64,000 bases of DNA from contig SCFE01000019.1 of the NCBI GenBank assembly GCA_004352715.1, positions 1,411,036 through 1,475,035 on the forward strand, given 5' to 3'. A program made the position numbers and the translations under genes. Of the stretch, positions 60,436 to 64,000 are shown piece by piece. Source of the stretch: Hofstenia miamia. Lineage: Eukaryota > Xenacoelomorpha > Acoela. The first letter of the stretch is position 1. Every line of letters starts with the position of its first letter. The notes beneath the pieces are model-generated. The model saw only the letters and a program-made list of their open reading frames with translations. It had not been told where the DNA came from and did no database searches.

Positions 60436-61280
60436 GAGAGATTAATCAGTCTTGATATTAAAATAGCATTTGATAATGTGAATCACTACATTTATTTGAA
60501 AATTTAGAAAATTGACACATTTAAGTTATTATATCATTAATTCATTTGAAAGTTTCATTGGCAATAGACAACAAATTGTTAGATACGATTACACACTTTC
60601 AAATGTAGAAATGATCAATAAAGGCATTCCTCAAGGTTTAGTTTGTGTCGCATTTACATTAAATTTTTTTATTGATTCATTGAATTGTGAAACTTAACAT
60701 TACAAATATATCTAATAGTAAACATGTTGATAATACTTTGATTTATCTTCCAATATTTGAAAGTTAGATTTAGAAACTTGAATTAATAATAAAATCAAAT
60801 TTTGTTATGGAGAAAATATATTTGAAATAAATTATAGAAAATCACAGGAAATGTTTGTATTGAAGAGAAAATTTTGCTGATTACAATTGATGGTTATTCT
60901 TCGGTTACAACAATGAATTTACAATTAATAACAAAAACTTTCATTTAAACTACATTTTCCTCAGCTTATATAAATCAATTAACAGCGTATATATGTAATA
61001 CTAAACGTAAATTTATCATGATAAAATTGAAATTTTATATAATTCATTTGCTAATTCTGTTATAGTTTATGATATACGAGTATATATGCAGGAGAATCAG
61101 AAATATCTTTATCCAATCTTAACAACATATACAAGAAAGCGTATAAATATGAACTTGTATATAACGAACTAAACATTTTTAGCATGATTCAAGATAAGGC
61201 AGCATATTGAGGACTTTCAAAGCCTTCCTCGGAAACAATTCATGAGCAAAAGAACTGAATACGCTATATCAAAATAGAGA
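60436..61280 (+). pseudogene. Decayed LINE (CR1/L2-like) reverse transcriptase, 3' half
   Basis: In broken plus-strand frames: LDIKIAFDNVNHYIYL (about 60451; RT motif A, where the F-D is the catalytic Asp region), an open stretch at 60512-60697 with FESFIGNRQQIVRYDYTLSN and GIPQG (60623-60637; motif B), and HVDNTLIYL at about 60724 in the place of the YADD box, its catalytic pair already lost. The following region keeps the loose spacing of the RT thumb but is full of stops. No APE domain, ORF1 or poly(A)/microsatellite 3' end was found. Inactive. It is in the same orientation as the LINE to the right but not continuous with it: this is a 3' half followed by a 5' half, so two insertions. Confidence 0.75.
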
Positions 61281-62105
61281 AAAAAGAATTCCTGATCGTT
61301 ATTTTTCCTGCTTTTATTATAATTTTTAGTTTAGTAGTTTATAGTGTAGTTTACTGTATTGCAAGCTTAAAATTAAGATTTATTATCCAATGTATACTTT
61401 TCCGAAATTTATAGCGCATTGATGTTGTATTTAAATTTGAAAATGAAATTCTCTATAAATAAAGTGATTAATTACAAATTCATAAAATTTTCATATAATA
61501 ACACGCTATTAATTTATGGCAACATGTGTTATGCTCTTTATATAGCCATCAATTTTGCATTTTCTTTGTAATTGAAATGTATTTCCTAGTTAAATATAAC
61601 GTCTGGAAACTAAAAGGTTTTCATTACAACAACAGGCGGATAGAGAAATCAGTATATTATAGATTTATTGGATTACCAAGTCCAAATTTTTTAAAATAAA
61701 TATCATAAATTCAAATAACTATAACAAGAAAACAAGAAATCGGAGTTTGCTAAATAGATTGGAAAAATCCTTGATTCGCATATGGAAAGATTGCTTCAAG
61801 AAATTTTTGCTCTTCAAAAAGTTTTCCAAAAAACGTTCATGTAATTACATTTAGTGCAAAAGACAAACATTTTAAATTTCTGCATCTTCACACACCAAAT
61901 CGTTAACAGAAAATGAAAATGAGTAATAGTTTAAGAATTAAAATATTAAAATTAAACAAATTATGCATTTCATTTTACATAATATCAGAATTTTTTGATT
62001 CAATGAAAGCAGTAGTTTCCTCATAAAGCAATATAAAAAATTGGTGGGAACTCGTACTGTTTGAAAATTTTTACATCGCAAAAGATAAGCTAACATCATT
62101 ATTTT
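61281..62105. other. AT-rich spacer between two LINE fragments
   Basis: No coding motif was recognised. It may contain the eroded 3' tail of the left LINE and the 5' UTR of the right one. Confidence 0.4.
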
Positions 62106-62944
62106 TTGCTAATTATGTTAAACAATTTATGCAAAACGTGTCGTAAAGACATACATGACGAAGTCTTCAATAAATGTCACTCTTGTTTAAGTGTTTTTCA
62201 CTCCACTAAGTTATACGTTGGTTTCCCACAAGGTCATCTGGATTTTTACAAAAATTCCAGAGCCACTTCATTACTTTTTGCAATGAATGTGTTCAAAAAG
62301 ATGTCAAGAATAGTTTTCAAGAATTATCATTTACTGATAATTCTGATGTTTCTGCTACTCTCAGAAGCTTAGAAAAAGTGTTTTACCTCTAGAAGAAAAA
62401 ATTTTTAAATTTAGTAATGATGTTGCTTCCAAGCAAACTATGTTGCAAACTCAAGTTACGGATTTTAAAGATGATTGGAAAAATTATCGCTCAATCAATA
62501 AATCAGAAACAAAAAGTTTTCTTAAATAGGATGGAATCAGAGTAAGAGGAATTGCAGAACCAACAGGCACAGTATAAGAGAAAATGATGTCAGATTTCAA
62601 TTCTGTTGGGAGAATACTTGAACATCTTAAAGTAAATACCAAGGTAATTGATGTAAGACGAATGGGAAAACTAAAGGAGGAAAGTCTATTACCTAGACCT
62701 ATAATATTCAACGTAGGTAACCCATAGCAAAAGCGTTTGATATTGAATTCTCATTACAAATGAAAATTTTTTGTGAATTCAATATATATGTTTCAAAAGA
62801 GCTATTACCTGAAGAAGTTATTAAGGAAAGCACAATTTTGGCAAAATGTCGACGCTTAATTGAAAATGGGATTCCAAAATCGGAACTACAAATTCGTAAT
62901 CTTGAATTATTTCAATTTATTGACGATTGTTGTAACCAGATATG
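62106..62944 (+). pseudogene. LINE ORF1 remnant: PHD-like finger plus RRM/C-terminal ORF1p blocks
   Basis: Starting near 62115: CKTCRKDIHDEVFNKCHSC, then a His (VFHS) and, after a frameshift, FCNECVQKDV. Together these give a C2-C2-H-C2 spacing typical of the PHD finger in ORF1 of CR1/L2-type elements. Next, in changing frames, come RVRGIAEPTG, VGRILEHLKVNTKVIDVRRM then GKLKEESLLPRPIIFNV (the RRM-like 'RGIPE...RRlGK...RP' block), and finally SKELLPEEVIKESTILAKCR and ENGIPKSELQIRNLELFQF, the conserved end of ORF1p. Known: ORF1p binds the element RNA. At least two frameshifts and several stops make it non-functional. Confidence 0.8.
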
Positions 62945-64000
62945 ACTAGAAAAGTTGCCAAAGATCATGCTTATAAATGAAAGGCGTTAAAAACTGGTAA
63001 GGCAATTATGGATTTGTCATTAGATATTACAGTCAATAATGTTATGATATGCTGTGTAACAGAAACTTGGCTTCTGCCAAACTTCGAATCATGAAGTTTT
63101 CAATTACCTGGATTTCATTTGCTCAGACATGATCGTTCATCATCTAACTCCAATAAAATCATGGAGGTGGTGTGGCAATATTTCACTGTAAAAGTATCCC
63201 TCTCTCAAGACTTGATGTCAATGATTCTGAAAAGTTTGAACAATGCTTCGATTATATTTTTCAAATCGAAGATGTCGATGAAGCTGTTGATACATTTATC
63301 CAACTCATCTATTTATATAATTTTTTTTTCTGTCCTTTACAAAAAGTGAGATGTTCCCAAAAGGACCCAATGTACATAACACCACTGGTAAAAAAACTCT
63401 TTCGCAAAAGGTACTCACTACAAAAATCAAGAAAAACTCAAAGAGCTGCTCAAATTCAATCACAAATCAATATTCTTATTCAAGACAACCTAACGAATAC
63501 TAGAGGTAAAATGGGAACTGCATCTTGGTGGAAAATGATTAATAATGATTGTGTTAAAACAAATCTGACTTATAAAATTACGCTTAATGTTAATGTAATT
63601 AATATATTTTATACTGACATTTCAACAACGGATAGCTATGTTCAACCTGAAACAATCCCTTGGTTTACACCAAGTCTAATATTCACTATTGAATATGAAA
63701 AAATCGTCACCTGGATTTGATAACATACCGAATTGGGTTTTCGTACAAAATGCTCAAAATTTGTCCGTACCAATTCACTATTTATATAATTTGTGCATCC
63801 CAAGAGGAATTTACCCAAATTCACTTAAGCTTTCTATGATTCGACCTATATCAAAGAAAAGAAGTCAGTGGCCCTAGTGATTTGCGTCCTATATCCATCA
63901 CACCTCTTCTATCAAGAAACTTCGAAAGATTAATTTATGAATCATTTTTGAAGTGGCCATGTGAAAAATGGCTTAACAAAAACCAGTTTGCCTTTAGATC
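62945..64000 (+). pseudogene. LINE ORF2 remnant: APE endonuclease (mostly deleted) and start of RT, runs off the window
   Basis: The endonuclease begins with MDLSLDITVNNVMICCVTET at 63008; the TETWL box (about 63059-63073) carries an APE catalytic Glu. GGGVAIFHCKSIPLSRLD follows in another frame, then the reading jumps directly to SEKFEQCFDYIFQIEDVDEA, a linker normally far downstream, so most of the endonuclease is missing. Next is a basic linker (PLVKKLFRKRYSLQKSRKTQ). The RT begins with KKSSPGFDNIPNWVF and KLSMIRPISKK. After one more frameshift at about 63870 come DLRPISITPLLSRNFERLIY and NQFAFR, motifs 0-2. The window ends before motif A. Same orientation and type as ORF1 just upstream, so one element. 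Confidence 0.85.

Noticed and set aside
1-64000. tRNA, rRNA, riboswitch or bacterial operon features
   Set aside because: No cloverleaf with a proper B box, no rRNA-like blocks and no Shine-Dalgarno gene clusters seen; the sequence is eukaryotic in organisation.

Overview
This is a gene-poor, AT-rich window of an animal nuclear genome, probably an invertebrate. I base that on long spliced introns with good polypyrimidine/AG acceptors and GT donors, no operons or dense ORFs, many (TA)n microsatellites, and decayed metazoan transposons: a Penelope-like element, CR1/L2-like LINEs, hAT, piggyBac, Tc1/mariner, and a DNA transposon coding for a protein family I know only as 'uncharacterized' in invertebrate gene sets. 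I cannot name the species.

Host gene. The only host gene I can build is the 3' part of a plus-strand gene. Four small exons (17210-17266, 43278-43354, 44480-44597, 59264-59700) have strong acceptors and compatible phases. They give one continuous frame of about 228 residues ending at a stop at 59700. The encoded tail is Ser/Pro-rich and probably disordered. It contains WPPPP and ends in TSII, which fits a class I PDZ-binding C-terminus, so it looks like the intracellular tail or scaffold end of a larger protein whose 5' exons lie outside the window or were not found. I could not identify the family. Introns are about 26.0, 1.1 and 14.7 kb. A further good acceptor with a 91-base open block (54428-54518) may be an alternative exon.

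Mobile DNA. At the left edge is the C-terminal end of a Penelope-like reverse transcriptase with its GIY-YIG domain. The introns hold several insertions with perfect target-site duplications (TSDs): a 1.67-kb hAT (32401-34071, TSD CTAAAAAC), a 1.1-kb piggyBac deletion derivative (34322-35436, TTAA), a 328-bp hAT MITE (37005-37332, TSD TGTTTCAC), a 2.5-kb element with 8-bp TSD ATGGTTAT (47411-49935) and a 444-bp hAT MITE (57068-57511, TSD AAGTTCAG). A 191-bp long-TIR MITE (57657-57847) has a near-perfect 9-bp TSD. A homogeneous 78-bp tandem array of hairpin-forming units lies at 30966-31433. The right end (60.4-64.0 kb) holds two decayed LINE fragments, the second running off the window.

The most interesting item is the 47.4-49.9 kb element. 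It ties a recurrent 'uncharacterized' invertebrate protein family to clear transposon termini (TIR TAAGGCGGGTCGA, 8-bp TSD). The copy is dead, and a 201-bp near-identical duplication flanking a single N inside it is probably an assembly artefact. Five single Ns (6696, 14636, 15191, 30965, 48875) all sit at repeats and warn against over-reading local structure there.
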